This document shows positions 1 through 7,884 of a stretch of DNA of 13,099 bases, one piece after another. The position numbers and the translations under genes were made by a program. Each line of letters opens with the position of its first letter. Within the stretch, counting starts at the first letter, position 1. Under the pieces are notes generated by a model. It saw only the letters and a list, made by a program, of their open reading frames with translations. It had not been told where the DNA came from and searched no databases. Where the stretch lies: positions 1 through 13,099 of the forward strand of contig JAUZPC010000036.1 of NCBI GenBank assembly GCA_030706105.1, written 5' to 3'. Source of the DNA: Bacteroidota bacterium (lineage in GTDB: Bacteria; Bacteroidota; Ignavibacteria; Ignavibacteriales; Ignavibacteriaceae).

Positions 1-1463
1 ATTTGGATATTGAACACGTTCAAAATATTTTAGATGAAGATCATTTTGGCCTGGAAAAGCCAAAAGATAGAATTATTGAGCACATCGCTGTCCTTAATTT
101 AGTAAACAGAATGAAAGGACAAATTCTATGTTTTGTAGGACCTCCGGGAACTGGTAAAACCTCATTAGGAAAGTCTATTGCCCGTGCTTTAGACAGAAAA
201 TTTGTTAGAATAAGCTTAGGCGGAATTAGGGATGAAGCTGAAATTAGAGGTCACAGAAGAACTTATATCGGATCCATGCCTGGAAAAATAGTCCAGTCCA
301 TGAAAAAAGCTGGGACAATAAATCCTGTAATACTTTTAGATGAGATTGATAAGATGAGCATGGATTTTCGGGGAGATCCTTCATCTGCAATGCTCGAGGT
401 CTTAGATCCGGAACAGAATCATAGTTTTAATGATCATTACTTGGAAATTGATTATGACCTTTCTCAGGTAATGTTTATAACAACAGCTAATGTCAGGTAT
501 AACATTCCCCTTCCTTTACAGGACAGGATGGAAATTATAGAACTTCCCGGTTATTTAGAGACAGATAAAATTGAAATTGCAAAGCGGCATCTTCTTCCGA
601 AACAATTAGAGGCACATGGTTTAACAAAAAAACATATTGTTTTTGAAGATAATGCAGTAAAGAAAATAATTTCCGAGTATACTCGTGAAGCCGGTGTAAG
701 AAATCTGGAAAGAGAATTGGCATCAGTTTGCAGAAAACTTGCCAAAGAAATTGTTTTAAAAGAGAAAAAGAACAGCAAAAAAGGATATACTCATATAGTT
801 GATAATGATAAAATTGAGGAATACCTTAAAGCTCCACGTTTTAGGCATCTCACCCATACAAAAGAAAGTAAAGTGGGAAGCGTTACGGGTTTAGCATGGA
901 CAAGTGTAGGTGGTGAAATTCTTAATGTTGATGTTGCTATCATGAACGGTTCAGAAAAGTTAATTTTAACAGGTCAGCTTGGTGATGTTATGAAAGAATC
1001 TGCTCAAGCCGGACTTAGTTATTTACGCTCTGATTATAAAAAATTAAAACTTGATGCCAATTTTTATCGTGGAAAAGAAATACACATACATCTGCCTGAA
1101 GGTGCTATTCCAAAAGACGGGCCTTCTGCAGGAATAACAATGGCACTTGCTATTTACTCAGCAGTAAAAAATCTTCCGGCATCTAATGAAATTGCCATGA
1201 CCGGCGAAATTACATTAAGAGGTAAAATACTACCGATTGGCGGGTTGAATGAAAAGCTTTTAGCTGCAAAAAGAAATGGAATTACTACTATATTAATTCC
1301 TAAAGAAAACGAAGTAGATATTAAGGAACTTCACCCACAAGTGATTGAAGGGCTAAAAATAATTCCAATTGCAGAATTTTATGAAGCTTTGCCGTATGTA
1401 TTTACTGAGAATAAAAAAAATATTTCTAAAACAAAAAAGACAATTAAAAGCAAGAAAAGATAA
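1..1463 (+). CDS. lon: ATP-dependent protease Lon, C-terminal part (5' end outside the window)
   Basis: Lon is a cytoplasmic AAA+ serine protease that unfolds and degrades damaged and regulatory proteins. The frame is open at the left edge, so the TTG at position 3 is not a real start. Numbering from that codon, the fragment shows Walker A GPPGTGKT (46-53), Walker B VILLDEIDK, a sensor-1/arginine-finger stretch ending PLQDRMEII, and the Lon protease domain. The catalytic serine is in PKDGPSAG (Ser375) and the catalytic lysine in NEKLLAAK (Lys418). Their 43-residue spacing equals that of E. coli Ser679/Lys722. By the same comparison about 300 N-terminal residues, the substrate-binding LAN domain and linker, lie upstream. 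The tail is lysine-rich (about 19 residues after the core). The stop codon overlaps the ATG of the next gene by one base, so the two are probably translationally coupled. Identity is secure. Confidence 0.97.
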   Translation, partial: LDIEHVQNILDEDHFGLEKPKDRIIEHIAVLNLVNRMKGQILCFVGPPGTGKTSLGKSIARALDRKFVRISLGGIRDEAEIRGHRRTYIGSMPGKIVQSMKKAGTINPVILLDEIDKMSMDFRGDPSSAMLEVLDPEQNHSFNDHYLEIDYDLSQVMFITTANVRYNIPLPLQDRMEIIELPGYLETDKIEIAKRHLLPKQLEAHGLTKKHIVFEDNAVKKIISEYTREAGVRNLERELASVCRKLAKEIVLKEKKNSKKGYTHIVDNDKIEEYLKAPRFRHLTHTKESKVGSVTGLAWTSVGGEILNVDVAIMNGSEKLILTGQLGDVMKESAQAGLSYLRSDYKKLKLDANFYRGKEIHIHLPEGAIPKDGPSAGITMALAIYSAVKNLPASNEIAMTGEITLRGKILPIGGLNEKLLAAKRNGITTILIPKENEVDIKELHPQVIEGLKIIPIAEFYEALPYVFTENKKNISKTKKTIKSKKR

Positions 1464-1957
1464 TGAGTTCCGGCTTATACATAGAGAGTAATCTTACTGA
1501 AAACGAAAAGTATAAGGTAATTTTAGAACAACTAAGCTATATTTTATTAAAGGAAGACAACCCCTTATCGTCTTTAGCAAATTTAACAGCACTGCTTAAG
1601 CAAACTTTTGATAAAATTAGCTGGGTTGGCTTCTATCTATATGATAGCAAGAGGCTTTATCTTGGACCGTTTCAGGGAAAATTAGCCTGCACCAATATAG
1701 AACTTGGCAAAGGTGTCTGCGGAAAATCAGCTGCGAATAAAATTTCAATTATTGTTCCAAATGTAAATGAATTTCCCGGTCACATTGCATGTGATCCCGA
1801 GTCAAAATCGGAAATTGTTATTCCTGTTTTAATAGGAGAAGAACTGTTTGGAGTTCTTGATATTGACAGCAGCTCATTGAACTCATTTACTGAAACTGAT
1901 AAAAAATATTTGGAATCTGTTTGCAAGTATTTATCTGATAAAATATTAAAAAAATAA
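1463..1957 (+). CDS. msrC: Free methionine-(R)-sulfoxide reductase (GAF-domain fRMsr)
   Basis: This enzyme reduces free L-methionine-(R)-sulfoxide to methionine, with electrons supplied by thioredoxin, as part of oxidative-damage repair in the cytoplasm. The 164-residue protein is a single GAF domain of normal family length. Three cysteines, Cys76, Cys86 and Cys110, sit in 'LACTN', 'GVCGK' and 'IACDPES'. Their spacing (10 and 24 residues) matches E. coli YebR Cys84/94/118, including the catalytic and resolving cysteines. Other family signatures are 'SWVGFYLY' and 'SEIVIPV...GVLDIDS'. The ATG overlaps the lon stop by one base and there is no Shine-Dalgarno, which argues for coupling to lon translation. 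dnaX starts 6 bases after the stop. Placement beside a protein-quality-control protease fits a stress role, but that link is inference. Confidence 0.93.
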   Translation: MSSGLYIESNLTENEKYKVILEQLSYILLKEDNPLSSLANLTALLKQTFDKISWVGFYLYDSKRLYLGPFQGKLACTNIELGKGVCGKSAANKISIIVPNVNEFPGHIACDPESKSEIVIPVLIGEELFGVLDIDSSSLNSFTETDKKYLESVCKYLSDKILKK

Positions 1958-1963
1958 AAAATT

Positions 1964-3583
1964 ATGGCAGAATTTTTAGTAACCGCCAGAAAATGGCGCC
2001 CCATTCAATTTGAAGACGTTGTAGGGCAATCGCATATTACAACTACACTTAAAAATGCAATAAAAAATGGCAGAATTGCACATGCATATATGTTTACGGG
2101 TCCAAGAGGAGTTGGCAAAACTACTACTGCCAGAATTTTGGCAAAAGCAGTAAATTGCTTAAATCCTATAGATTTTGAGCCTTGCGGTAAATGTGAAATT
2201 TGTTTAGATATCCAAAACAACAGGTTAATGGATATTATTGAGATAGACGGAGCTTCAAACCGCGGTATTGATGAAATTAAGAACCTGCGGGAAACTGTAA
2301 AATATGCCCCATCTAAAGCAAAATATAAAGTCTATATTATAGATGAGGTTCATATGTTAACAAGAGAGTCTTTTAATGCATTCCTAAAAACATTAGAAGA
2401 ACCTCCGGGACATACAATTTTTATTTTTGCTACTACTGATATCCATAAAGTTCCTCTTACTATTATCTCCCGCTGCCAACGGTACGATTTTAGAAGAATC
2501 GAATTGAACACAATAAAGGATTTGCTGGCTAAAATTGCTCAAAATGAGAATATTAAAATTGATGACACTACTTTGACTTTAATAGCCAAAAAAGCAGATG
2601 GTGCACTAAGGGATGCTGAAAGTTTCTTTGATCAGGTAGTTGCTTTTTGCGGTACTACAGTTGAACATTCCACTGTTGCAAAAATGTTAAATTTAATTGA
2701 TGACGAAATCTATTTTACAATTTCTGATGCAATTTTAAACAAAAACTATAATGCTGTTTTTGATGTATCTCAAAAGCTATATGATAATGGCTGGAATTTT
2801 ATGGACTTTCTTGATGGTCTTATTGACCATTTCCGGAATATTTTAACTGTTGCCATCACTAATTCTAACACATTTATTGAAGCAGCTAATGTTTATAAGA
2901 CTAAGTATGAAGAATATTATGGCAGCTTTAGCGAAGGAGATTTAATAAGAATTCTTAATTTCTTAAATAAATCCTCTCAGGAAATAAAATATTCGCAAAA
3001 CCAAAAAATTAAGATTGAAATAACTTTAACACAATTAATTGGACTAGAAAAATCTTCGACAATTTCTCAGGTTATTGAAGAAATAAAAAATCTTAAAGAT
3101 ACCCATGTCTATCAAGGAACAAAAGAACAAGATTCTGCTTACAGTCCAAAAATATCAGGTTTAGGTTCGGCCTCTTCTGAAAAAAGTATTATAGATTCAG
3201 GTTCGTTAAATAAGAAAGCAAAATCGGCAGGCGCCAGTTCCCCATTTGATATGTGGAACAGCTTTGTATCTGGCTTTGATAAGGAAGGTTTCTCTATTCT
3301 GGGTCCTCTGGTTAAGACATTAAAATTTGTAGAGTTTGATAAAGATAAATTAAAACTTGAGCTGACAGATCCTGAAATGGAAGGAACATATTCATCTTTT
3401 AATAGCGATTTCGTTTCTAAACTTGCTACACATTTTGGGCGTAAAATTTCCGTAAGCCTTACAAAAGATCAACCCGCAAAACCGCAAATAGAAAAACCTC
3501 AAAAAAGCGTAAAAGAAACTTTGCACGTTGATGATTTCCAGAACTATATTGTTAATAATTTAGGCGGAAAAAAGATAAATTAG
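1964..3583 (+). CDS. dnaX: DNA polymerase III subunit tau/gamma (clamp loader ATPase)
   Basis: DnaX is the motor of the clamp loader that places the beta sliding clamp on primed DNA. Of 539 residues, the first ~370 form the AAA+ module and collar. It has Walker A GPRGVGKT (46-53), a zinc-binding cysteine set Cys65/74/77/80 with the same spacing as E. coli Cys64/73/76/79, the DEVH Walker B box (127-130) and the 'SRCQRYDFRRI' sensor/arginine-finger region. A low-complexity linker (about 385-425) follows, then a folded-looking C-terminal segment (about 426-505, starting SPFDMWNSF) that resembles the C-terminal region of FCB-group DnaX. The ATG lies 6 bases after msrC with no Shine-Dalgarno, so it is probably in one operon with lon and msrC. 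I saw no convincing programmed frameshift site for a separate gamma form. The ybaB-recR genes that often follow dnaX are absent here. Confidence 0.96.
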   Translation: MAEFLVTARKWRPIQFEDVVGQSHITTTLKNAIKNGRIAHAYMFTGPRGVGKTTTARILAKAVNCLNPIDFEPCGKCEICLDIQNNRLMDIIEIDGASNRGIDEIKNLRETVKYAPSKAKYKVYIIDEVHMLTRESFNAFLKTLEEPPGHTIFIFATTDIHKVPLTIISRCQRYDFRRIELNTIKDLLAKIAQNENIKIDDTTLTLIAKKADGALRDAESFFDQVVAFCGTTVEHSTVAKMLNLIDDEIYFTISDAILNKNYNAVFDVSQKLYDNGWNFMDFLDGLIDHFRNILTVAITNSNTFIEAANVYKTKYEEYYGSFSEGDLIRILNFLNKSSQEIKYSQNQKIKIEITLTQLIGLEKSSTISQVIEEIKNLKDTHVYQGTKEQDSAYSPKISGLGSASSEKSIIDSGSLNKKAKSAGASSPFDMWNSFVSGFDKEGFSILGPLVKTLKFVEFDKDKLKLELTDPEMEGTYSSFNSDFVSKLATHFGRKISVSLTKDQPAKPQIEKPQKSVKETLHVDDFQNYIVNNLGGKKIN

Positions 3584-3917
3584 CAGGATATGCCAATATT
3601 ATTTTTAAGAATACAGACAAAGCAATATCTTTCTAATTAGATAAACTGCTTAACTAATTATTATATAGTGTATTACAGCTCTTACTGAATAGGTTTTATA
3701 AATTGAATTCTTAGGGCCTGGCCTAATTGATATACTCTTAAGAGGACATACTATCGGATTTTTAATACTGGCTATTAGAAGCCAACAATTAAAAATATTT
3801 TTGTAATTCATGCATATTCCTAAAATCCTTCTAATTGTGTTTCCATCCAAGAATTTATCACTAAAGAAGGCAAATTTAACTTTGTTATTTGCCATAAATT
3901 ATTTAAATTTACTTCTT
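3584..3917. other. Intergenic stretch with no recognised gene (dnaX-cmk)
   Basis: This 334-base AT-rich gap separates dnaX from the true start of cmk. No intrinsic terminator with a T-tract is visible after dnaX. An 81-codon open frame runs on the minus strand (3895 to 3650), but its predicted protein matches no family I recognise and it has no Shine-Dalgarno. A weak AT-only dyad (TAATTAG near 3634, CTAATTA near 3654) and a small TTAGG/CCTAA dyad near 3711-3726 are the only structures seen. The cmk frame also stays open back to an ATG at 3810, but those 36 codons do not look like cytidylate kinase. The stretch probably holds the cmk promoter and may be relic sequence. Confidence 0.5.
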
Positions 3918-4592
3918 ATGTATAAAAAATTTATAATAGCAATAGATGGCCCCGCTGGTTCCGGCAAATCAACTACAGCAAAAAAAGTAGCGGAATCTTT
4001 GCATTTCTTATATATTGATACCGGAGCAATGTATAGAGCTATTACTTATTTGGCAATGACAGGTAATTTTTTAGAAGATGAAGCTAAAATTATTGGCCTT
4101 GCCGAAAATGTGAAAATTGATCTAAAATTTATTAATGGTAAAACTTTCTTAAGTGCTGATAATGTTGATATATCTGAAGAAATTAGAAGTATTGACGTTA
4201 ATAATAACGTAAGCCAGGTAAGTAAAATTTCCGGAGTTAGAAAAGCACTTGTTAAAAAGCAACAAGATTTAGCTGTAAATAACAGTGGTGTTGTTATTGA
4301 AGGACGAGATGTTACGACGGTTGTTTTTCCAAAGGCTGATATTAAAATTTTTCTTACGGCGGGTATAAAAGAACGTGCTGAAAGAAGGTTAAAAGAATAC
4401 GAAGAAAAAAATGTTCATGTCTCATTAGATGAAATTAAAAATAATATTCAGGAACGAGACAGAATTGACTCTACGCGTGCAGACAGCCCATTAACTAAAG
4501 CAGAAGATGCTCTTGAAATTGATACTTCTTCTATCACAATTGATGAACAAGTTGATATTATATTAAATAAAGTAAAAGATTTTTTTAATTAA
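3918..4592 (+). CDS. cmk: Cytidylate kinase
   Basis: Cmk phosphorylates CMP and dCMP with ATP, feeding pyrimidine salvage and DNA precursor supply in the cytoplasm. The 224-residue protein starting at 3918 is close to the family's usual length (E. coli 227). It shows the P-loop GPAGSGKS (11-18), the 'DTGAMYR' nucleotide-binding motif (34-40), 'EGRDVTT' (128-134) and the lid/arginine region 'ERDRIDSTRADSPL'. The frame extends to an ATG at 3810, but I prefer 3918: the added 36 residues are not conserved-looking, and Cmk proteins begin a few residues before the P-loop strand (here KKFIIAIDGPAGSGKS). Neither start has a Shine-Dalgarno. rpsA lies 109 bases downstream, the same cmk-rpsA order as in E. 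coli. Confidence 0.95.
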   Translation: MYKKFIIAIDGPAGSGKSTTAKKVAESLHFLYIDTGAMYRAITYLAMTGNFLEDEAKIIGLAENVKIDLKFINGKTFLSADNVDISEEIRSIDVNNNVSQVSKISGVRKALVKKQQDLAVNNSGVVIEGRDVTTVVFPKADIKIFLTAGIKERAERRLKEYEEKNVHVSLDEIKNNIQERDRIDSTRADSPLTKAEDALEIDTSSITIDEQVDIILNKVKDFFN

Positions 4593-4599
4593 AAAGTTT

Positions 4600-4664
4600 T
4601 TAAGCCGCAAAAATCAATAATGTTAAACTAATTATTATATCTTATAGTTTGCTTTCCGGCTTAA
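4600..4664 (+). promoter_or_regulatory. Nested inverted repeat in the rpsA leader (candidate autoregulatory structure)
   Basis: An 8-base perfect outer dyad (TTAAGCCG at 4600-4607, CGGCTTAA at 4657-4664) encloses a 6-base perfect inner dyad (AAACTA 4625-4630, TAGTTT 4645-4650). Together they could fold as a two-tier hairpin beginning 8 bases after the cmk stop and ending 28 bases before the rpsA Shine-Dalgarno. No T-tract follows, so it is not a simple terminator. E. coli S1 is known to repress its own translation through a structured leader; applying that here is inference. Confidence 0.4.
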
Positions 4665-4691
4665 GCAGATTGATAAGGTAAAAATATTTTC

Positions 4692-4698
4692 AGGAGGT
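4692..4698 (+). promoter_or_regulatory. Strong Shine-Dalgarno of rpsA
   Basis: AGGAGGT sits just 3 bases before the rpsA ATG, a fairly tight spacing. It is the only full-consensus ribosome binding site in the window. msrC, dnaX, cmk, mtaB and the 7930 gene have none, the 8685 gene has a weak AGG, and the 11353 gene has a partial GAGG. It fixes the rpsA start. Confidence 0.8.
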
Positions 4699-4701
4699 TC
4701 A

Positions 4702-6504
4702 ATGTCTGAAGAGACAAAGACTACTATTAACAACACTTATACAAATGCTTCCAAATTTGGAACGAATTATGATTACTCTCCTGAAGAGTTTCTTGCATTT
4801 GAAAAAATGTATAGCAATTCTTTTAGAGATGTAAAAGAAGGTGAAGTTGTTAAGGGAAAAATTGTTAGAATACAAGGTGATAATGTAATTTTAGATTTAG
4901 GTTTTAAATCTGAAGGTTCTATTCCAAAAAATGATTTTCATGAAAGTGAAGAAATTAAAATTGGAAGCGAAGTTGAAGTAGTTCTTGAATCTGTAGAAGA
5001 TCAAGAAGGAAATTTAGTACTCAGCAAACAGAGAGCTGATTTCTTAAGAATATGGAGTAAAGTAGTTAGTTCATTTGAAACCGGCGAAATTATCCAGGGT
5101 AAGATTCTTAAAAGAATTAAAGGCGGTATGGTTGTTGATCTTATGGGCATGGAAGCTTTTCTACCAGGTTCTCAGATTGATATTAGACCTGTCAGAGATT
5201 TCGATGCTTTTGTCGGCCAGACTTTAGACTTTAAAGTCGTTAAAGTTAATATTCCTACTGAAAATGTTGTTGTTTCTCATAAAGTACTTGTTGAAGAAGA
5301 AGTTGCTGACCAGAAAAAAGCTATCCTTAGCGGCTTAGAAAAAGGTCAAATTATTGAAGGTACTGTTAAAGCTATTACAGACTTCGGTGTATTTGTTGAC
5401 TTAGGCGGCGTTGATGGTTTAATTCATATTACAGACTTAAGCTGGGGACGTATCAATCATCCTAACGAAGTTGTTAAATTGGATCAGCTTATTAAAGTTG
5501 TTGTTACTGACTTTGACGAAGAGAAGAAACGTATTTCCTTAAGTTTGAAAAAATTATTACCTCATCCTTGGGAAAACATCGATGAAAAATACAAAGTTGG
5601 TGATAAAGTATCAGGCCGCGTTGTTTCTCTTACAGATTACGGCGCATTTATTGAAATCGAAAAAGGCATTGAAGGCCTTATCCACAATTCCGAAATGAGC
5701 TGGACTCAGCACATCAAACATCCTTCTCAAGTTGTTGCAATGGGACAAATTGTTGAAGCTGTTATTTTAAGCTTAGATAAAGACGAAAAGAAAATTTCTT
5801 TGGGTATAAAACAATTAGAACCAGATCCTTGGGGTTCGTTAATGCAGAAATATCCTGTTGGCTCACGCCATACCGGTATTGCACGTAATTTAACTAACTT
5901 TGGAGTATTTGTTGAATTAGAACCTGGTGTTGACGGTTTAGTTCATATTTCTGATTTATCATGGACTAAGAAAATCCGCCACCCCGGAGAAGTTGTTAAA
6001 AAAGGTGAAAAATTAGAAGTTATTGTTCTTGGTATTGATGTTGACCAAAGAAAAATTTCTTTGGGACACAAACAGGTTGAAGATAATCCTTGGAATAATT
6101 TTGAAAAAGTTTACACTGTAGGTTCTATTACGGATGGTAAAGTTGTAAGAATTATTGAAAAAGGACTTATAGCAGAATTACCAGAAGGTGTTGACGGTTT
6201 TGTGCCGACTACACATTTGGCTACCAATAAAATTAAGAATATTGCTAATCATTTCCCTATCGATGATGTAATTCCTATGAAGGTTTTAGAATTCGATAAA
6301 GAAAATAAGAAAATTGTTCTTAGTGCAATTGCTGCTATTAAGGAAAAAAGCGAAGATGAAATTCGTGCTTATTTAGATAAACACAAATTAGACAGAGTAT
6401 CTGTTCAGGAAATCCAGACAGCAGATACAGGTTCTGTTGATTCTTCTGACTTCCCTATCTTTGAAGTTCCTGACGATCCTCAGCAGTCAGACAAGAAACA
6501 ATAA
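4702..6504 (+). CDS. rpsA: 30S ribosomal protein S1 (six S1 domains)
   Basis: S1 binds mRNA on the small ribosomal subunit and helps initiate translation of structured or SD-poor messages. The 600-residue protein carries six S1 (OB-fold) RNA-binding repeats at roughly 46-110, 128-194, 214-282, 299-369, 386-456 and 473-543. Repeats 3-5 are the most canonical, with 'FGVFV..GG/PGVDGLIH/VHISDLSW'-type cores. The first two are more divergent, as expected for the ribosome-anchoring domains. It is slightly longer than E. coli S1 (557), with an N-terminal extension of about 45 residues and a polar, partly acidic C-terminal tail. The start is set by AGGAGGT 3 bases upstream. Its own leader structure precedes it and a strong terminator follows at 6527, so it can form an independent or cmk-linked unit. 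In an SD-poor genome S1 would be expected to matter greatly for initiation (inference). Confidence 0.97.
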   Translation: MSEETKTTINNTYTNASKFGTNYDYSPEEFLAFEKMYSNSFRDVKEGEVVKGKIVRIQGDNVILDLGFKSEGSIPKNDFHESEEIKIGSEVEVVLESVEDQEGNLVLSKQRADFLRIWSKVVSSFETGEIIQGKILKRIKGGMVVDLMGMEAFLPGSQIDIRPVRDFDAFVGQTLDFKVVKVNIPTENVVVSHKVLVEEEVADQKKAILSGLEKGQIIEGTVKAITDFGVFVDLGGVDGLIHITDLSWGRINHPNEVVKLDQLIKVVVTDFDEEKKRISLSLKKLLPHPWENIDEKYKVGDKVSGRVVSLTDYGAFIEIEKGIEGLIHNSEMSWTQHIKHPSQVVAMGQIVEAVILSLDKDEKKISLGIKQLEPDPWGSLMQKYPVGSRHTGIARNLTNFGVFVELEPGVDGLVHISDLSWTKKIRHPGEVVKKGEKLEVIVLGIDVDQRKISLGHKQVEDNPWNNFEKVYTVGSITDGKVVRIIEKGLIAELPEGVDGFVPTTHLATNKIKNIANHFPIDDVIPMKVLEFDKENKKIVLSAIAAIKEKSEDEIRAYLDKHKLDRVSVQEIQTADTGSVDSSDFPIFEVPDDPQQSDKKQ

Positions 6505-6526
6505 TTAAGATATACTTCTTATTATG

Positions 6527-6554
6527 GAGCGGAGAAATTCTCCGCTCTTTTTTT
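6527..6554 (+). terminator. Intrinsic terminator of rpsA
   Basis: GAGCGGAG (6527-6534), loop AAATT, then CTCCGCTC (6540-6547), directly followed by seven T residues. The stem is perfect and GC-rich, standing out in AT-rich DNA. It begins 22 bases after the rpsA stop and ends only 26 bases before the mtaB start. Confidence 0.92.
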
Positions 6555-6580
6555 ATATAACAGAATAATTTTATGTAATT

Positions 6581-7879
6581 ATGCCGGATACCGTTGCTTT
6601 ATATACTTTAGGATGTAAACTAAACTTTTCCGAAACATCAACTATTGGAAACCAATTTATTGAACGAGGTTTTAGGATTGTTGATTTTAAGGAAAAAGCT
6701 GATATTTATATTCTAAACACGTGTACTGTTACTGATAATGCTGATAAAGAATGCAGACAATATGTCAGAAAAGCCTTAAGGCTTAATCCTGATGCTTTTA
6801 TTATTGTTATGGGGTGCTATGCGCAGCTGCGTTCTGTGGAAATAGCTAATATTTTAGGTGTTGATGTAGTACTCGGTTCTAATGATAAATTTAAGTTATT
6901 CTCACTGGTTGAAGATTTTAAGAAAAAAGATCATGCTTGTATATTTGTCTCTCCAACTGAAGATATAAATGATTTTGGCCCGGCACACTCGACAGATGCT
7001 GATTCCAGAACCAGAGCTTTTTTCAAATTGCAAGACGGTTGTGACTATAAATGCTCATACTGCACTATTCCAATGGCCAGAGGTAGAAGCAGAAGTATGG
7101 AGTTCGACAAAGCAATTGCTGATTTTAAACAGTTAGTTGACTCCGGGTATAAAGAAATTGTATTAACAGGTGTTAATATAGGCGATTATACCTGCGGAAA
7201 TAAAGATTTTTATCATCTTCTAAAAGAATTTGTTCAAATACCGGGTGAATTCAGAATTAGAATAAGCTCAATTGAACCAAATCTTTTAACAGATGATATT
7301 ATTGAATTAGCATCCAATTCCGACAAGCTATGCAAACATTTTCATATTCCCCTGCAAAGCGGCAGTCCTAAGATATTAAAATTAATGCAGAGACGTTATA
7401 AAGTTTCAGACTATGATAGTTTGATTAATAAAATTAAAAATAAAATCCCCGAGTGTTGTATTGGAGTTGATGTTATAGTCGGCTTCCCGGGAGAAGAAGA
7501 TAGTGATTTTGTAGATACCTATAATTTTTTGCGGGATTTACCAATTTCATATTTACATGTCTTTACATATTCAGAAAGACCGAATACCAAAGCCATTGAA
7601 ATGGAAGGAATTGTTGAAAAATATGAAAGGCGTAAAAGGAATAACCTGCTTACTAATCTTAGCCATAGGAAAAGAAATTTATTTTATTCCGAAATGAACA
7701 ATAAAGTTTTGAATATTTTGTTTGAAGCTGAAAATCATAACAAAATAATTAAAGGTTTTTCTTCAAATTATGTAAGAACCGGGATCCCATTTTCAGAGTC
7801 ACTGGTTAATAGTTTTGCATCTGTAAAAATAGAATCAATCATAGATAATTACTGCACCGGTAATATAGTAGATATCTAA
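6581..7879 (+). CDS. mtaB: tRNA (N6-threonylcarbamoyladenosine(37)-C2)-methylthiotransferase MtaB
   Basis: MtaB is a radical-SAM iron-sulfur enzyme that adds a methylthio group to t6A37 of ANN-decoding tRNAs, giving ms2t6A and improving decoding accuracy. The 432-residue protein has the N-terminal UPF0004 domain with cluster cysteines Cys12 (TLGCKLN), Cys48 (LNTCTVT) and Cys79 (MGCYAQ). The radical-SAM motif is C-x3-C-x2-C at Cys154/158/161 (DGCDYKCSYCTIP). The 'GCKLN' signature and the 'RTRAFFKLQDGCDYKCSYC' context point to the MtaB subfamily rather than MiaB or RimO. The C-terminal ~60 residues are where a TRAM-like domain would be; it looks degenerate. The ATG has no Shine-Dalgarno and lies 26 bases after the rpsA terminator, leaving little room for a leader. 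Confidence 0.92.
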   Translation: MPDTVALYTLGCKLNFSETSTIGNQFIERGFRIVDFKEKADIYILNTCTVTDNADKECRQYVRKALRLNPDAFIIVMGCYAQLRSVEIANILGVDVVLGSNDKFKLFSLVEDFKKKDHACIFVSPTEDINDFGPAHSTDADSRTRAFFKLQDGCDYKCSYCTIPMARGRSRSMEFDKAIADFKQLVDSGYKEIVLTGVNIGDYTCGNKDFYHLLKEFVQIPGEFRIRISSIEPNLLTDDIIELASNSDKLCKHFHIPLQSGSPKILKLMQRRYKVSDYDSLINKIKNKIPECCIGVDVIVGFPGEEDSDFVDTYNFLRDLPISYLHVFTYSERPNTKAIEMEGIVEKYERRKRNNLLTNLSHRKRNLFYSEMNNKVLNILFEAENHNKIIKGFSSNYVRTGIPFSESLVNSFASVKIESIIDNYCTGNIVDI

Positions 7880-7884
7880 AAAGC

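Noticed and set aside
535..778. Minus-strand open frames inside lon
   Set aside because: They lie antisense to the conserved Lon AAA+ region, have no family character and are shadow frames; the same applies to the minus-strand frames inside msrC and dnaX.
3179..3187. dnaX programmed -1 frameshift site (run of six A)
   Set aside because: In the reading frame the run is gaa-aaa-agt, i.e. A AAA AGT rather than A AAA AAG, so A-site re-pairing after a -1 slip would be poor; no clear SD-like stimulator or hairpin was seen.
3652..3666. 15-base direct repeat AACTAATTATTATAT shared by 3652-3666 and 4626-4640
   Set aside because: It is almost pure A/T; matches of this length are expected by chance in AT-rich DNA of this size, although both copies lie upstream of housekeeping genes.
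3810..3917. N-terminal extension of cmk from an upstream ATG at 3810
   Set aside because: The 36 extra residues look unlike Cmk, no SD supports that ATG, and starting at 3918 gives normal family length with the P-loop strand at the N-terminus.
4641..4651. Bacteroidota -7 promoter (TAnnTTTG) in the rpsA leader
   Set aside because: TATAGTTTG has one extra base relative to the consensus spacing, and no TTG was found at the -33 distance.
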